Positions 44,153 to 54,860 are shown, numbered from the stretch's first letter. The stretch: 64,000 nucleotides of DNA from Euryarchaeota archaeon UBA443 (GCA_002499195.1 DAKS01000039.1:1-64000); one strand, 5' to 3'. Program-made: numbers and translations. The notes: generated from the sequence alone by a model not told the origin.

Positions 44153-45793
44153 ATGCGGTTTGATGTTCTAAATCTCATTCTTGGCTGGACACTTGTCGCC
44201 TTGACAATACCTCTCCTATTGTGTATTGTTGCGACAGGATTCCTCGATAATTGGGAGCTTGCATTGCGAGCCTTCTCGATTCCTGCGGGTCTTTCCTTGT
44301 TCATAGGATCCATGATGTTGAGATTCGGTACGAAACGAAATACCCACATGCGTCTACGGGACAGAGAAGCCTTTGCAGCAGTCGCATTGGTTTGGCCTCT
44401 TGCAGTCTTTATTGGTGCCCTTCCATACTGGCTTGGAGGTATGTTTCATGGCCCATTCACCGATGGTTCAACATTCGCTGATATTGCCAGAGGTGCTGTG
44501 AATTCATGGTTTGAATCCATGTCAGGATTTTCAACCACCGGTGCTACCGTAATTTCAACCTCGATGAGTCCAAATTGCTTACCAGGAATGGACTGTATCA
44601 ACTCTCAGCCACGAGGTCTCCTGTTTTGGAGATCGCTCACACAATGGTTTGGAGGTATGGGAATTATCATGTTAGGAATGATGATTCTATCTCGTGTTAT
44701 CGGTGGTGGAATGGCTCTCGCTCGTGCTGAATTAACCGGTCCTTCACTCTCTCGAATCAAGCCAAAACTTCAGGAGACTGCCCTAGCTCTTTGGGGTCTA
44801 TATCTTGCGCTAACACTTCTAGAATTTGGATTGTTGATAACCATTGGTGGCATGGACATGTTTGATTCTATAAATCACGCATTGACGACGATGCCGACGG
44901 GAGGTTTCTCAACCTATGATGCAAGTATTGGACACTTTGAATCATACACTATCGAATTGATCATTATCCTCTTCATGTTTATTGGTGGAATAAATTTCAC
45001 CCTACTGTGGTTCATACGAGAAGGACAATTTCGTAAAGCAACCCAAGATGAGGAATTCAAAAATTACATCGTTTATATCTTAACGACATTCTTGTTCATC
45101 ACCATCGCTTTGTTAGCAACACGTGATTATACTACCGTGGATTCATTCATCGATTCTCTATTCCAGGTTGTTTCTATAGGAACCTCAACAGGTTACACAT
45201 CAACAGATTACATGCAATGGCCGGTAGTAACACATTTGTTCCTCTTTGTTCTAATGATTGTTGGTGCTTCAGCAGGTAGTACGAGTGGAGGATTGAAACT
45301 GTTGAGAATTAACCTCGCATTCAAAGTCGCTATGCGAGAGTTGGTGCGAATCGCTCAGCCTCGTAAAGTACAAACAATTCGAATGAATGGTGAAGTCGTT
45401 GGTAATCAACAATTAGGCCTTATCGTTGGGATGTTGTTTGTATGGATTGGTCTCTTTGCCATATCTTCGATTTTGCTTGCATTCATAGTTCCAGGTGAAA
45501 ATTTTGAATCTATTTTGGCTCTTGTAGCCTCTAGCCTTGGAAATACTGGACCGACCATTGGTAATTACGGGCCAACTGAAACATGGGCTGGTCTAAATTC
45601 TGGGGCGCTCTTGCTAACTTCAATTCTGATGTGGTTTGGACGTCTTGAATTGTTGACTGCTGTCATTTTATTGCACCCACATACGTGGCGTTCTGAATCC
45701 AAAGACCAAGCGCCAAGAGGTGCACTTGCCCGATTGAAGAGAATGATTTCTCGAGAACCTCATGAAGAATCAGAACAGGGTCCTTTGGGCTGA
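44153..45793 (+). CDS. trkH: Trk-type K+ uptake channel subunit TrkH
   Basis: A 546-residue K+-translocating membrane subunit with four M1-P-M2 repeats. Selectivity-filter-like stretches are SMSGFSTTGATV, TTMPTGGFSTYD, VSIGTSTGYTSTDY and SSLGNTGPTIGNYG, each with the central Gly. FGGMGIIMLGMMILSRVIGGG and AGSTSGGLKLLRINLAFK are TrkH landmarks. I choose ATG 44153 because AAGGTG is about 6 bases upstream; a GTG at 44147 would overlap trkA. The 3' end overlaps the convergent rfcL gene by 24 bases. Confidence 0.94.
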   Translation: MRFDVLNLILGWTLVALTIPLLLCIVATGFLDNWELALRAFSIPAGLSLFIGSMMLRFGTKRNTHMRLRDREAFAAVALVWPLAVFIGALPYWLGGMFHGPFTDGSTFADIARGAVNSWFESMSGFSTTGATVISTSMSPNCLPGMDCINSQPRGLLFWRSLTQWFGGMGIIMLGMMILSRVIGGGMALARAELTGPSLSRIKPKLQETALALWGLYLALTLLEFGLLITIGGMDMFDSINHALTTMPTGGFSTYDASIGHFESYTIELIIILFMFIGGINFTLLWFIREGQFRKATQDEEFKNYIVYILTTFLFITIALLATRDYTTVDSFIDSLFQVVSIGTSTGYTSTDYMQWPVVTHLFLFVLMIVGASAGSTSGGLKLLRINLAFKVAMRELVRIAQPRKVQTIRMNGEVVGNQQLGLIVGMLFVWIGLFAISSILLAFIVPGENFESILALVASSLGNTGPTIGNYGPTETWAGLNSGALLLTSILMWFGRLELLTAVILLHPHTWRSESKDQAPRGALARLKRMISREPHEESEQGPLG

Positions 45794-47284
45794 ATCACGT
45801 TTTGGTTCTGACTCAGGATCAGGTTCGATTACAGTTTCTTCATGCAATACTTCCAAAACGGAATCAATAACAGGATCTTTCCATTTCTCTTCCGCCTGTT
45901 CATAGGCTTGAATCAAGGCTTTCGTCGATTTTCGTGAAACTGGTAAATTACAAAGAGCAACATGTTCATCAGCACTCAGACCAAGTGCAAGTGAAATTTC
46001 AAACCGATTAGGATCACCAAACACAGGATTTTCTTGATGAAGAACACTCAATAAAGGCATAAATTCACGTCGAACGGTTGAACGACTCGTCTTTGATACA
46101 TCAGCAAGATGATCAATGATTGCAGGTCGAGCCCATGAACCTGAACGTCTCAAATAATTTGGATAACTTGTATAGATTCGATTCGGAAGAGTCGCTCCAT
46201 TAGCTACACTTGCTGATAAAGAGGACAAATGCAGCGTCCAATATGATGAATGATGTGCTAGGTTACGATATCGACTCTCAACTGAGCGATCAGCGAGAAG
46301 TAGGGTCTTTGCGGCTCGACGCATCGCAACCACATCGAACAAGGAAGAGTTGTTCCAATGAACCCAATTCATCAAGTCAGAAGGCTGTTTATCGATGCTA
46401 CGACCTATTGCAACTGCGTCTGTAGCAAAGTCTGCTCTGTAAAGAGACTCCATACCTGGAAAAACCTCGGTGGTCATATCGCGAACACCTGCCTCAAGAT
46501 GTTGGCTTACCAACTCAGGAACTAACTTCTCGATACCGCCTGAGGCTAGGACCTGCAAATCACGAACCAATGCTCGAAGATCGCCATGATTTCCATCGAC
46601 AAGAACATCGATTGCTTCGTTTGTGTAATCGATTGCTTCCTCTCGAAGTACACGTCTGGCAATTCGCCTCAAAGCTTCATCGGAAACGCGTTCAAATGTC
46701 ACCGTAATCAAATGTCGACTAAATCGATCCTTTGTATTGCGCCAAGTGGATGAACGACCCCAAAGCCCCATGATGTCATTGCATGCAAGAATGACCGGTT
46801 GTTTGGTGGCCTCTAGAAGCCTCAGTAATTCTGCTTTACCACCAGAATCTCCAGAAAGTGTTGTCGCTTCATCACCTTCTATTCCTTTCCTTATACGGTC
46901 TTCACTTACCGCTCGAAGCCCACCACCGATGTGATCTACTTCATCCAACAAAATCAATGTCCGTTGTTGTGGTTTTGTCGGATCATGAAACAGGGACCTG
47001 TGTGTTGAGGACTGAGTTGCTGCTTTGCGAATAGCAACAGCATTTCGGGTATCGCTTGCATTGAGTTCAATAACGGTCCAACCCATATCTTGAGCAATCG
47101 CACGTGCAACAGTGGTCTTTCCAACACCGGGTGGACCGACGAGAAGGATTCCTTTTTTCTTGGGTTGGCCATTGACCCATCCGTCCAACCATTCGCGGAT
47201 TTTACGACGTTGAATTTCGTTACCCTCGAGTTGATGCTCGGACGTTGGACGATGCCGCTCAGTCCAATCTGAAGCACCGCTCAT
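45770..47284 (-). CDS. rfcL: Replication factor C large subunit (RfcL)
   Basis: Large subunit of the clamp loader that places PCNA on primed DNA. The 504-residue AAA+ protein starts DWTERHRPTSEHQLEGN, with Walker A GPPGVGKT at about 50-57, Walker B LILLDEVDHIGGG at about 109-121, and sensor-1 ILACNDIMGLW. The collar domain fills the rest. The extreme C-terminus SAQRTLF matches a PCNA-interacting (PIP) motif of the Q-x-x-h-F kind, as in other archaeal RfcL proteins. It is followed on the minus strand by nothing; upstream is the GlyRS gene. RfcS is not in the window. Confidence 0.94.
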   Translation of the reverse strand: MSGASDWTERHRPTSEHQLEGNEIQRRKIREWLDGWVNGQPKKKGILLVGPPGVGKTTVARAIAQDMGWTVIELNASDTRNAVAIRKAATQSSTHRSLFHDPTKPQQRTLILLDEVDHIGGGLRAVSEDRIRKGIEGDEATTLSGDSGGKAELLRLLEATKQPVILACNDIMGLWGRSSTWRNTKDRFSRHLITVTFERVSDEALRRIARRVLREEAIDYTNEAIDVLVDGNHGDLRALVRDLQVLASGGIEKLVPELVSQHLEAGVRDMTTEVFPGMESLYRADFATDAVAIGRSIDKQPSDLMNWVHWNNSSLFDVVAMRRAAKTLLLADRSVESRYRNLAHHSSYWTLHLSSLSASVANGATLPNRIYTSYPNYLRRSGSWARPAIIDHLADVSKTSRSTVRREFMPLLSVLHQENPVFGDPNRFEISLALGLSADEHVALCNLPVSRKSTKALIQAYEQAEEKWKDPVIDSVLEVLHEETVIEPDPESEPKRDSAQRTLF

Positions 47285-47326
47285 AATTTCACATATTCAC
47301 GACGGTTCTTGAAGATGTTTCTTCAA

Positions 47327-48994
47327 TCAAAGGAAGGGTAGTTCATCCATAGAAATTCGCGTTTGCGAGCCATCATCACGATTTCTAATAGTGACTGTTC
47401 TATCTTCAACAGATTGATGATCAACAGTAACACAAATCGGCACACCTACTTCATCAGCACGTGCGTAACGCTTTCCGATTGAACCACTTCCATCATAAAG
47501 TGATACAATACCTGCCTTTTGACAACATCGTTGATGTAATTCAAGAGCCAATTCATCCATACCGTCTTTCTCAAACAGTGGAAGGATTGCAACATCGATA
47601 GGTGCAATCGAATCGGCTAGTTTCAGCATACGATACGGTTCACCAGCCTTTTCAGTTTCTTCAAAGGCGTGATCGATGACATGCCAAAGGATTCTATCGA
47701 TACCAAAGGCAGGTTCAACAACATGAGGGATAAACCATTCACCAGTCTCTTTGACGGTTTTCTGAACACGCTTGACGTGTTCACTCTGAACTGTTACCAC
47801 ACGGCCATCAGAGAGAGTTATATCGGCTGGAAATTCAACAGATGATTCAAACGATTCAACGATAGTTTTGACTTGTCCCGCATCTGCACGAAATGCTGGT
47901 CCTGCAACTCCTCCATCGATGGTCCAACCATCGATTTCAACAATCTTAGGCTCCGAAAATTCTCTTCGAGCACGAAGTGTCTTTCCTGTGGCCTTTTCGT
48001 GAGCTTCAAGATCATAACAACCTCGGTGGGCGATACCAACGCACTCGATCCACCCATACGAACCTTCGATCTCAGCATCCCAACAATCTGAAGCATAGTG
48101 TGCCATCTCATCAGCAGCATGTTGGCGGAATCGTAGTCGTGATGAATCGATGCCAATACCAACCAGAAAATCATAGGTCTTACCCATGAAATAACCGACT
48201 GTAGCGTGACGAATTAATTCCTTTTCAACAGCCTGTGCAAGGGACATTGAATGTAGTGTTCCTTCACCATCAACGAGATTGAAAATCTTCGAGGACCATG
48301 AAGAGAAATCATGCTCCAGTGGTTCATTAGGATCGATAAAGTACTCCAATTCAGCCATGTTGAATTCACGTAATCTAATCATTCCTTGACGTGGCGAGAT
48401 CTCATTTCTATACCCCTTTCCAACTTGAACTGCTCCGAAGGGAAGACGTTCCCTGAAGTGACGGTACAATGCAGGGAAGGAAGTAAACATCCCTTGTGCA
48501 GTTTCAGGACGCATAAAACCTTCAGAACCCTGGCCTATAGTCGTTGAAAACATCAAATTTTGTGCAATAATTTCACTCCAATCTCGTGAAGAGCATGATG
48601 GACATTCAGGATTTACTTCCTCCAGAAGTGATTGTAGTTCAGCCTTCGCAAGCGCATCCGGATTCGGATGATAGCCTTCCAAAAGCGTGTCAGCTCGACT
48701 AGCTTCATCGCACTGTCCACACACCGTCATAAAGTCAGAAAATTCACCTACGTGCCCACTTGCTTCAAGAACTTCATACGGAGTAACTGTAGGACATGAT
48801 ATCTCAACCACATTTCCGAGGGAAAGCCAATGGTCGAGCCAAACTTGATTCAGTCGAGATCGAAGTCTGCCTCCTACCGGACCGAAATCATACAATCCCT
48901 TTGCACCACCGTACAAATCAAAAGCAGGAAGAATAATGCCGCGCTGACGCAACATTCCTTGCAACCGTTCTAGGCGTGCATCATCCTTGGACAA
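47327..48994 (-). CDS. glyS: Glycyl-tRNA synthetase, alpha2 type
   Basis: Charges tRNA-Gly. A 555-residue class II synthetase of the archaeal/eukaryotic homodimeric type. RGIILPAFDLYGGAKGLYDFGPVG is at about 18-41, quoted as a block. FMRPETAQGMFTSFPALYRHF and GAVQVGKGYRNEISPRQGMIRLREF hold motif 2. EPAFGIDRILWHVIDHAF carries motif 3, followed by an anticodon-binding domain. The start is a TTG at 48994: AGGGG lies 5 bases upstream and no in-frame ATG occurs before the conserved region except one about 13 codons in. Forty-odd bases separate it from rfcL downstream. Confidence 0.95.
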   Translation of the reverse strand: MSKDDARLERLQGMLRQRGIILPAFDLYGGAKGLYDFGPVGGRLRSRLNQVWLDHWLSLGNVVEISCPTVTPYEVLEASGHVGEFSDFMTVCGQCDEASRADTLLEGYHPNPDALAKAELQSLLEEVNPECPSCSSRDWSEIIAQNLMFSTTIGQGSEGFMRPETAQGMFTSFPALYRHFRERLPFGAVQVGKGYRNEISPRQGMIRLREFNMAELEYFIDPNEPLEHDFSSWSSKIFNLVDGEGTLHSMSLAQAVEKELIRHATVGYFMGKTYDFLVGIGIDSSRLRFRQHAADEMAHYASDCWDAEIEGSYGWIECVGIAHRGCYDLEAHEKATGKTLRARREFSEPKIVEIDGWTIDGGVAGPAFRADAGQVKTIVESFESSVEFPADITLSDGRVVTVQSEHVKRVQKTVKETGEWFIPHVVEPAFGIDRILWHVIDHAFEETEKAGEPYRMLKLADSIAPIDVAILPLFEKDGMDELALELHQRCCQKAGIVSLYDGSGSIGKRYARADEVGVPICVTVDHQSVEDRTVTIRNRDDGSQTRISMDELPFL

Positions 48995-49089
48995 GAAATC
49001 CCCTCATCCTATGCTGATGGAGATGGCATTTCAACTTGACCACAGGATGAAAGGCTTGGATTCAAAAACCAGAGCACCTAGGGATTCCC

Positions 49090-49404
49090 ATGGGACAATC
49101 CATGGTGGCCATAACTGAAGCGGATTGTACCGGTTGTGATTTGTGCATACCTCACTGTCCTTTTGAGGCCCTACTACCACTCGCAACAAACCCTCATGGT
49201 CGTGATCACAAGAAACGCCCAGTTGTGGTACTTACCACGCAATGTGTTGGTTGTCTTTCTTGCATAGGTTCTTGTCCAACCAAGGCACTTCATGAAATTC
49301 TTATGCCACCAATTTCAAACACATCCCCTCTCCTCATATCAAGTGAGGAACCAGATACTGAAACCGTTCCACGATGGGGAAAGAAAGGTCTCGGTTGGGC
49401 CTAA
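49090..49404 (+). CDS. 2[4Fe-4S] ferredoxin-like protein
   Basis: A 104-residue protein with two CxxCxxCxxxCP motifs: Cys13/16/19/23 (CTGCDLCIPHCP) and Cys52/55/58/62 (CVGCLSCIGSCP). Between them is a 28-residue insertion with charged residues, and the last 35 residues form a flexible tail. It probably carries electrons between soluble oxidoreductases. It resembles ferredoxin subunits of larger complexes, but no partner gene is adjacent. Divergent from glyS, 66 bases ahead of the Lhr helicase. The start may be the fifth codon (MVAITEADC). Confidence 0.85.
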   Translation: MGQSMVAITEADCTGCDLCIPHCPFEALLPLATNPHGRDHKKRPVVVLTTQCVGCLSCIGSCPTKALHEILMPPISNTSPLLISSEEPDTETVPRWGKKGLGWA

Positions 49405-49470
49405 GGTAAAAACGAAACACTCATATGTGTCATACCTTGCCTCCACACCACTGAGATTGGTGAAAAAAAA

Positions 49471-52400
49471 ATGCCTGAGATAACATATCTCGAACATCCG
49501 ACAGATACGGATGCTTTAATGGAGAAATTATGTCCACCAGTTCGCAATTGGTTCAAGGAAAAGTTTCCTGACTTTACCCGTCCACAAAAACTCGCAATTC
49601 CAACGATTATGGATGGAGGCCACCTTCTTCTTTGTTCCCCCACAGGTTCGGGTAAGACACTTACAGCATTTCTTACGATTATCGATCAATTGGTTCGCAA
49701 AGCACTGAATGGAAAATTGGAAAACAGAATTCATTGCGTTTACATTTCTCCAATCAAAGCACTTGCCAACGACATCCAGAAAAACCTCATCGGGCCACTT
49801 ACAGAGATTTCAGAACGATTTTTGCCAGACCGTGCACAGGAGATCAAAGTCGGTTTACGTACAGGAGATACACCTCAATCTGAACGTCAAAAGATGTTGC
49901 GAAAACCCCCCCACATCCTGATCACGACACCTGAGAGCCTTGCGATTGCGATTACATCGCCAAGATTTCAGCCCATCATCAGCGATGTTGAATACATGAT
50001 TATCGATGAGTTACACTCCCTAGTGTCATCCAAGCGTGGAGTCCATCTAGCACTTACACTTGCTTACTTGGACACACTCCTTGAACGCCCTGTACAAAGA
50101 ATTGGAATTTCAGCGACAATGGAGCCATTGGAAACAGTTGCGGAATATTTGGTTGCTAGTGATGATCGTGAATCACGCGGGGATGGACAGAAGGTTCATA
50201 TCGCGAAGGTTTCAGGTTCAAGAGAACTCGATTTGGACATTTTACTCCCTCATACAAAATTTAGTGATTTGCCTGTATTGAAAATATTAGATGAGAACAT
50301 TAGCGTTATCGCTGACCTCATCTCAGCACATACGACAACACTTGTTTTTGCAAACACGAGAAAGATGACAGAAACGTTGGTTCAGCGGCTCAAACGGCCT
50401 GAGTTTGGTCTCGGAGAACTTGTTGCTGGCCATCACGGTTCGATGGACAAAAAGATTCGGCTCAATGTTGAGCAGAAATTGAAAAAAGGGCACTTGCGTG
50501 CAGTTGTAACCTCTTCTTCCCTTGAAATGGGTATCGATATCGGTACTGTAGATATGGTGATTCAACTCGGTTCTCCTGGAGATATCGCAACAGCATTGCA
50601 AAGAATCGGCCGTGCTGGCCATCATGTAGGAGGTATTCCTCGTGCACGGTTCTTACCATCGAGTGTTGACGATTTGATTGAACTGGCTGCCCTACAAGCA
50701 GCGATTCAATCAGGAGAAATGGATCGGCTTGATTTCCCAGAAAATTGTCTTGACGTCGTTGCACAGTTCCTAATCGGTCTGGTAATCATAAACGAAATAG
50801 ATATCGATGAGGCTTTCGAAATAGTATCCAGTGCGTGGAATTATCGTAATTTTGAGTATGATGATTTCATTGAAGTCCTGGATATGCTTGAGGAGGAACG
50901 CCGTGTTTGGATTGATTGGGAAGATAATACCTATGGAAAACGTGGTTACTCTCGGATGATCTACTACACAAATATTGGAACTATCGCCCCTGATAATTCA
51001 TATCTTGTATTCAATGCGGAAGGATCTATTCTTGGACAACTTTCTGGCTCCTTCGTTTCTAATCTTCGAGGCGGGGACGTCATTTTGCTAGGAGGTTCTA
51101 CATATCGAGTTACAAACATCCAAGGAACAAGGGTCAATGTATCCAGCGTTACAGGATATAGGCCAACCGTTCCATCATGGTCTGGTGAGGCCCGTTCAAG
51201 AAGTCGCGAGTTGTCTTCATCCCTCCTATCACTCATTCGACATTGTATGATTTCACTTCGACGAGAACAAGACCCGCGTTTGGTTCTTAGAGATGCTTAC
51301 GGGCTGTCAAATGCAGTCTCAAATGCGATTGCTAGACACTTGGAGGAACACACCATCGATTCATTCCAAGTTCCTGAACCAAATCGAATTCTTATCGAAC
51401 AAATCATCGGCACAGGTCATCCTGCTTATCTGATTACGACCTGCCGTGGTCGTGCGTTCAACACAGCTCTAGGATACTTTATGGCAGGTATTGCAGAATC
51501 ATCAGGTATCAGTGTAATTGAATTATCATTTGATGAAAATGGACTGCTTATTCGAACCGCTCAGGAAGTTGATCCAGCACAACTCTACGAAGCGTTTCGT
51601 TCAAACAATCACATCGAAGTTATCGAACGCTACATCATCAACACACAGATTTTCGCCAAGCGATTTAGAGAGGTTGCAGGTCGTTCAATGATTATTCCAA
51701 AGCGCGTTGGAGCAGAAGAGATAAGCCCGCAACAATTCCAGCAAAAGGCCGAAGCACTTCTAACTAGACATCGTACAATGGAAGGTTCCTTATTGATGAG
51801 AGAAGCAAAAAATGAGGTCTTGTTTGGTGATATTGATGTCTTTGGATTAAATCAATTCTTAGAATCCTGTATCGAAGGTGATGCTCGAATTGTTCACACA
51901 AAGGTGACGATTCCATCACGCCTTGGAATGAGTCTCTACATGTCCGCATTTGAAGACTTGATGTCGATGAAAACGCGCGCATTCCTTGTCAAGGACATCG
52001 ATCCTGAAGTCCTTCGTCGATTGATGGGAACACGTAGTCTTGCTACGGAAATGACCTCCGAACAACTCGACAAATATTACAGCGATAAAGCCCCTATACC
52101 TGATTCTCCAGAATCGCTCTACGAATTGATGCAGCATGGAGGAGGACTAGATCGAGAGTTCAACAACCCTCTTTATAGAAACAAACTCGATGGAATTGAT
52201 TTGAATTTGATTAGAACTTGGGTAGAGACTCTCTGTCAAAGTGGAAAAATCACCAAAGTCAATGGGACCGGTGAACCGGATATCGACGGGAAATGGTTCA
52301 ATCCATTCATGGCGGAAATACACGGCACTTTGGCTTGTCTTGCCACCAGTGATTCCAGTTCAATTATTGATCTAAGAGATTATGATACCAAGGACATGTC

Positions 52401-54762
52401 CTTTGAAATCGCTATTGAATTTGATGGTACAACACCAACCAAATGGAAAACTATCCCTGTGGGAGATCCTCATGAAGCTCTTCGTGTTAAGATTCTTGAG
52501 CTTCTTGGTTCAGAAGGACCAAAAACAACTGAAACACTGCATCAACGTCTACCATTCTCTGAGAAATCTGTTGATCGTATCGTCCACGAATTGGAGACTC
52601 GTAACGTTATCAGCGTTGGTTTCTTTACGCAGACAGATGATGCTGAACTCATCCTCAAGGTCGATGAACACCGTATCACTGGTGGAGAGGAAGAAATCGT
52701 TGAGTATCGATGGATTCAAAATTTGGTCTTGGATAAATCATTCAAGAAATATAATGATGTTTTCGAAGCGTTTAATCAACATGTTCTCGTTCAAAAACAA
52801 CAAGAATTACTTTACAGAATAGAGGATTTCCGATTCAAGGATTGGAAAGATTTGCAACTTGACTCCGACGTTGTCAGTGGCCGATTATTGCATAATCGAA
52901 TGGGTTATACAACCAAAAATAACATTCCAATGCTCCTAGGACTCAAACCTGAACCATGGATTGGTGCGATGGAAGAGGAAGTTCTGTCAAAGCTTCACAT
53001 AGATGAAAACATAACGCGTCAAGAATTAGTCCAAGACTTCCCTAAGGGAGAAGAGCACCGACAACTCGAACGTGATGTTAAAAATGCAATTTCCAATCTT
53101 GACCGCCAAATGTTGTTTGTTAAACAATTCGAAGAAGTCATTGGACGAAGGCGAAGGTTGTCCTTGTTCCACAAAGTTCACGGAGTCTACAAACCGATGG
53201 ATTTCGAAGATGCACTGGAAGAAGTTGTTCGTCGTATGGGGCCAGTAAAGGCTAGTACATTACGATTCTACGTCTCTAGAAATTATGAAGACCTACTCGT
53301 TGCGCTTCACAATCTAGAAACTAGTGGACGCATCTCAAAAGTTACTGCTCTCGTACCCGATACAGAGGACTTCTATTGTACACCTGCTGAAGTTGAAATG
53401 TTACAAGTTCCTCGGCGAGAAGATCGCACAATACGAATATTAACACAATCAGATCCTTACGTATCACGATTCATTTGGGAAGTTCGTTCAGCATTGGATA
53501 GAGGATGGTACTTACCTGTCTTCAAGGGCGTCGATCCGGTTGGAAAAGTTCTCATGTTCCGCGTGAATGATTATCTTGAAATCAAGGACATGCATATCCC
53601 AACAGCGTATTTCGAAGAATTTTGTGATGCATTCCTAGTCTTGCTGGAAAACCATGCGGACCAACTTGTTGATGTCGCTGTATTAACCAATGTCAATGGT
53701 GAGACAATTTCAGAACTTAGTAGCCCAATGCGTGCTGGATTGGAGAGAATTGGATTCAAGCAAGTAGGTGAGCGAATGATTCGTGGTGGAATCGTTGATC
53801 CACAACCACGAGAGATTGCTGAACGAGCATTGTTCTATCAACATCATTTGCATCAGGAAACGCGTCACGAGAATGAGACATTAGCACTTAGAAAGATTAA
53901 GGAAATCCGTGATGATTTTGCCTTGCGAGGTCGTTGTGAGGTATTTCGAACCAACCTAAAGTCCATGGCCAGTGCGAATCGCCTCCACAAGGGAGTCAAT
54001 ATGCGAGGTCATCAGGTATGGGCGCCATACGAATATTTCGAGACCTTGCTTACGATTAGAGGAATTCCTCCAGAGGATGATTTGGTTGATATCATTGATT
54101 TCTTTAGTACTCAAACCGATCCAAACATCTTCAAGGAACGTCATGCTTTGACACAATCTGAATTTAGGAAACTGGTCCAACCATTGATTCGGACTGGACA
54201 CATTGTCGAAGATTTCCGAGGTGGATTCCGCGCGGTCCATCCTAGGACCGATGCTGATCCTGTCCACTTAAGGCGCGAGTATTTACGAAGCCTTGTAAGC
54301 GATTATCCTGTCATCACCATCAAACAGTTATTGCGACTTTCAGGAACTCCTTTCAAGCCAGAAGAGTTGAAAGCGATTCTCAACGAATTCGAAGAAGATG
54401 GAACCCTTATCAAAGGATTCTTGATCGAAAATTTACATCAAGTTTGTTGGGGAAGAAAGGAATTGCTAGAATCGGCGAAATCAATCAATCCAATACGCGA
54501 CTTCGTGTTGCCGCCAACCGATCCAATCGCTCCATATTTCGGCGATGTTCTGAAAGAAAAGTTTGGTTTTGGTAGCGCATATCTAGTGTTCAAAAATGCT
54601 GAGCCTGTTGCAGCTTTCAAAGCAAACACGAGAAACAAAACTATCGATGTCACCGACTATGAAGGAAGCGAGAAGGGATGGCGTGTGGTCAAAGAATTCG
54701 CTTGGGAGCATCAAGTTCCTCTCAAGACAGAGTTACGGATCGGTGGAAAAAGGATTGGCTGA
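49471..54762 (+). CDS. lhr: Giant Lhr-type superfamily 2 helicase
   Basis: A 1763-residue helicase. The N-terminal core (about 1-880) is Lhr-like: Q-motif region FTRPQKLAIP, Walker A SPTGSGKT (56-63), TPESLAIAI, DELH box IIDELHS, SATMEPLE, and motif VI QRIGRAGHHVGG, then a winged helix and Lhr beta-bundle. The remaining roughly 880 residues include repeated winged-helix-like segments. One region (YLPVFKGVDPVGKVLMFRVNDYLEI) resembles the HTH_42/AlkZ-like C-terminal half of bacterial full-length Lhr. Archaeal Lhr proteins are usually about 850-950 residues, so this is a double-length form. Likely role: DNA repair or replication-coupled unwinding, 3'-5'. The stop is immediately followed by another ATG (TGAATG). 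Confidence 0.9.
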   Translation: MPEITYLEHPTDTDALMEKLCPPVRNWFKEKFPDFTRPQKLAIPTIMDGGHLLLCSPTGSGKTLTAFLTIIDQLVRKALNGKLENRIHCVYISPIKALANDIQKNLIGPLTEISERFLPDRAQEIKVGLRTGDTPQSERQKMLRKPPHILITTPESLAIAITSPRFQPIISDVEYMIIDELHSLVSSKRGVHLALTLAYLDTLLERPVQRIGISATMEPLETVAEYLVASDDRESRGDGQKVHIAKVSGSRELDLDILLPHTKFSDLPVLKILDENISVIADLISAHTTTLVFANTRKMTETLVQRLKRPEFGLGELVAGHHGSMDKKIRLNVEQKLKKGHLRAVVTSSSLEMGIDIGTVDMVIQLGSPGDIATALQRIGRAGHHVGGIPRARFLPSSVDDLIELAALQAAIQSGEMDRLDFPENCLDVVAQFLIGLVIINEIDIDEAFEIVSSAWNYRNFEYDDFIEVLDMLEEERRVWIDWEDNTYGKRGYSRMIYYTNIGTIAPDNSYLVFNAEGSILGQLSGSFVSNLRGGDVILLGGSTYRVTNIQGTRVNVSSVTGYRPTVPSWSGEARSRSRELSSSLLSLIRHCMISLRREQDPRLVLRDAYGLSNAVSNAIARHLEEHTIDSFQVPEPNRILIEQIIGTGHPAYLITTCRGRAFNTALGYFMAGIAESSGISVIELSFDENGLLIRTAQEVDPAQLYEAFRSNNHIEVIERYIINTQIFAKRFREVAGRSMIIPKRVGAEEISPQQFQQKAEALLTRHRTMEGSLLMREAKNEVLFGDIDVFGLNQFLESCIEGDARIVHTKVTIPSRLGMSLYMSAFEDLMSMKTRAFLVKDIDPEVLRRLMGTRSLATEMTSEQLDKYYSDKAPIPDSPESLYELMQHGGGLDREFNNPLYRNKLDGIDLNLIRTWVETLCQSGKITKVNGTGEPDIDGKWFNPFMAEIHGTLACLATSDSSSIIDLRDYDTKDMSFEIAIEFDGTTPTKWKTIPVGDPHEALRVKILELLGSEGPKTTETLHQRLPFSEKSVDRIVHELETRNVISVGFFTQTDDAELILKVDEHRITGGEEEIVEYRWIQNLVLDKSFKKYNDVFEAFNQHVLVQKQQELLYRIEDFRFKDWKDLQLDSDVVSGRLLHNRMGYTTKNNIPMLLGLKPEPWIGAMEEEVLSKLHIDENITRQELVQDFPKGEEHRQLERDVKNAISNLDRQMLFVKQFEEVIGRRRRLSLFHKVHGVYKPMDFEDALEEVVRRMGPVKASTLRFYVSRNYEDLLVALHNLETSGRISKVTALVPDTEDFYCTPAEVEMLQVPRREDRTIRILTQSDPYVSRFIWEVRSALDRGWYLPVFKGVDPVGKVLMFRVNDYLEIKDMHIPTAYFEEFCDAFLVLLENHADQLVDVAVLTNVNGETISELSSPMRAGLERIGFKQVGERMIRGGIVDPQPREIAERALFYQHHLHQETRHENETLALRKIKEIRDDFALRGRCEVFRTNLKSMASANRLHKGVNMRGHQVWAPYEYFETLLTIRGIPPEDDLVDIIDFFSTQTDPNIFKERHALTQSEFRKLVQPLIRTGHIVEDFRGGFRAVHPRTDADPVHLRREYLRSLVSDYPVITIKQLLRLSGTPFKPEELKAILNEFEEDGTLIKGFLIENLHQVCWGRKELLESAKSINPIRDFVLPPTDPIAPYFGDVLKEKFGFGSAYLVFKNAEPVAAFKANTRNKTIDVTDYEGSEKGWRVVKEFAWEHQVPLKTELRIGGKRIG

Positions 54763-54854
54763 ATGTCAAATCAATTTGCCATGTTCTTGATATTAAAGCG
54801 CTCACGTATCGTATACATGAGTAAAAATTCGGAAGTGATGTGTAGGCAATGGAG

Positions 54855-54860
54855 TTATGA
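54855..54860 (+). promoter_or_regulatory. TATA-like element supporting the lectin-protein start
   Basis: TTATGA centred about 25 bases before the ATG at 54883, similar to the TTATGTA elements of two other genes in the window. It implies a leaderless transcript separate from the helicase gene. Confidence 0.35.
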
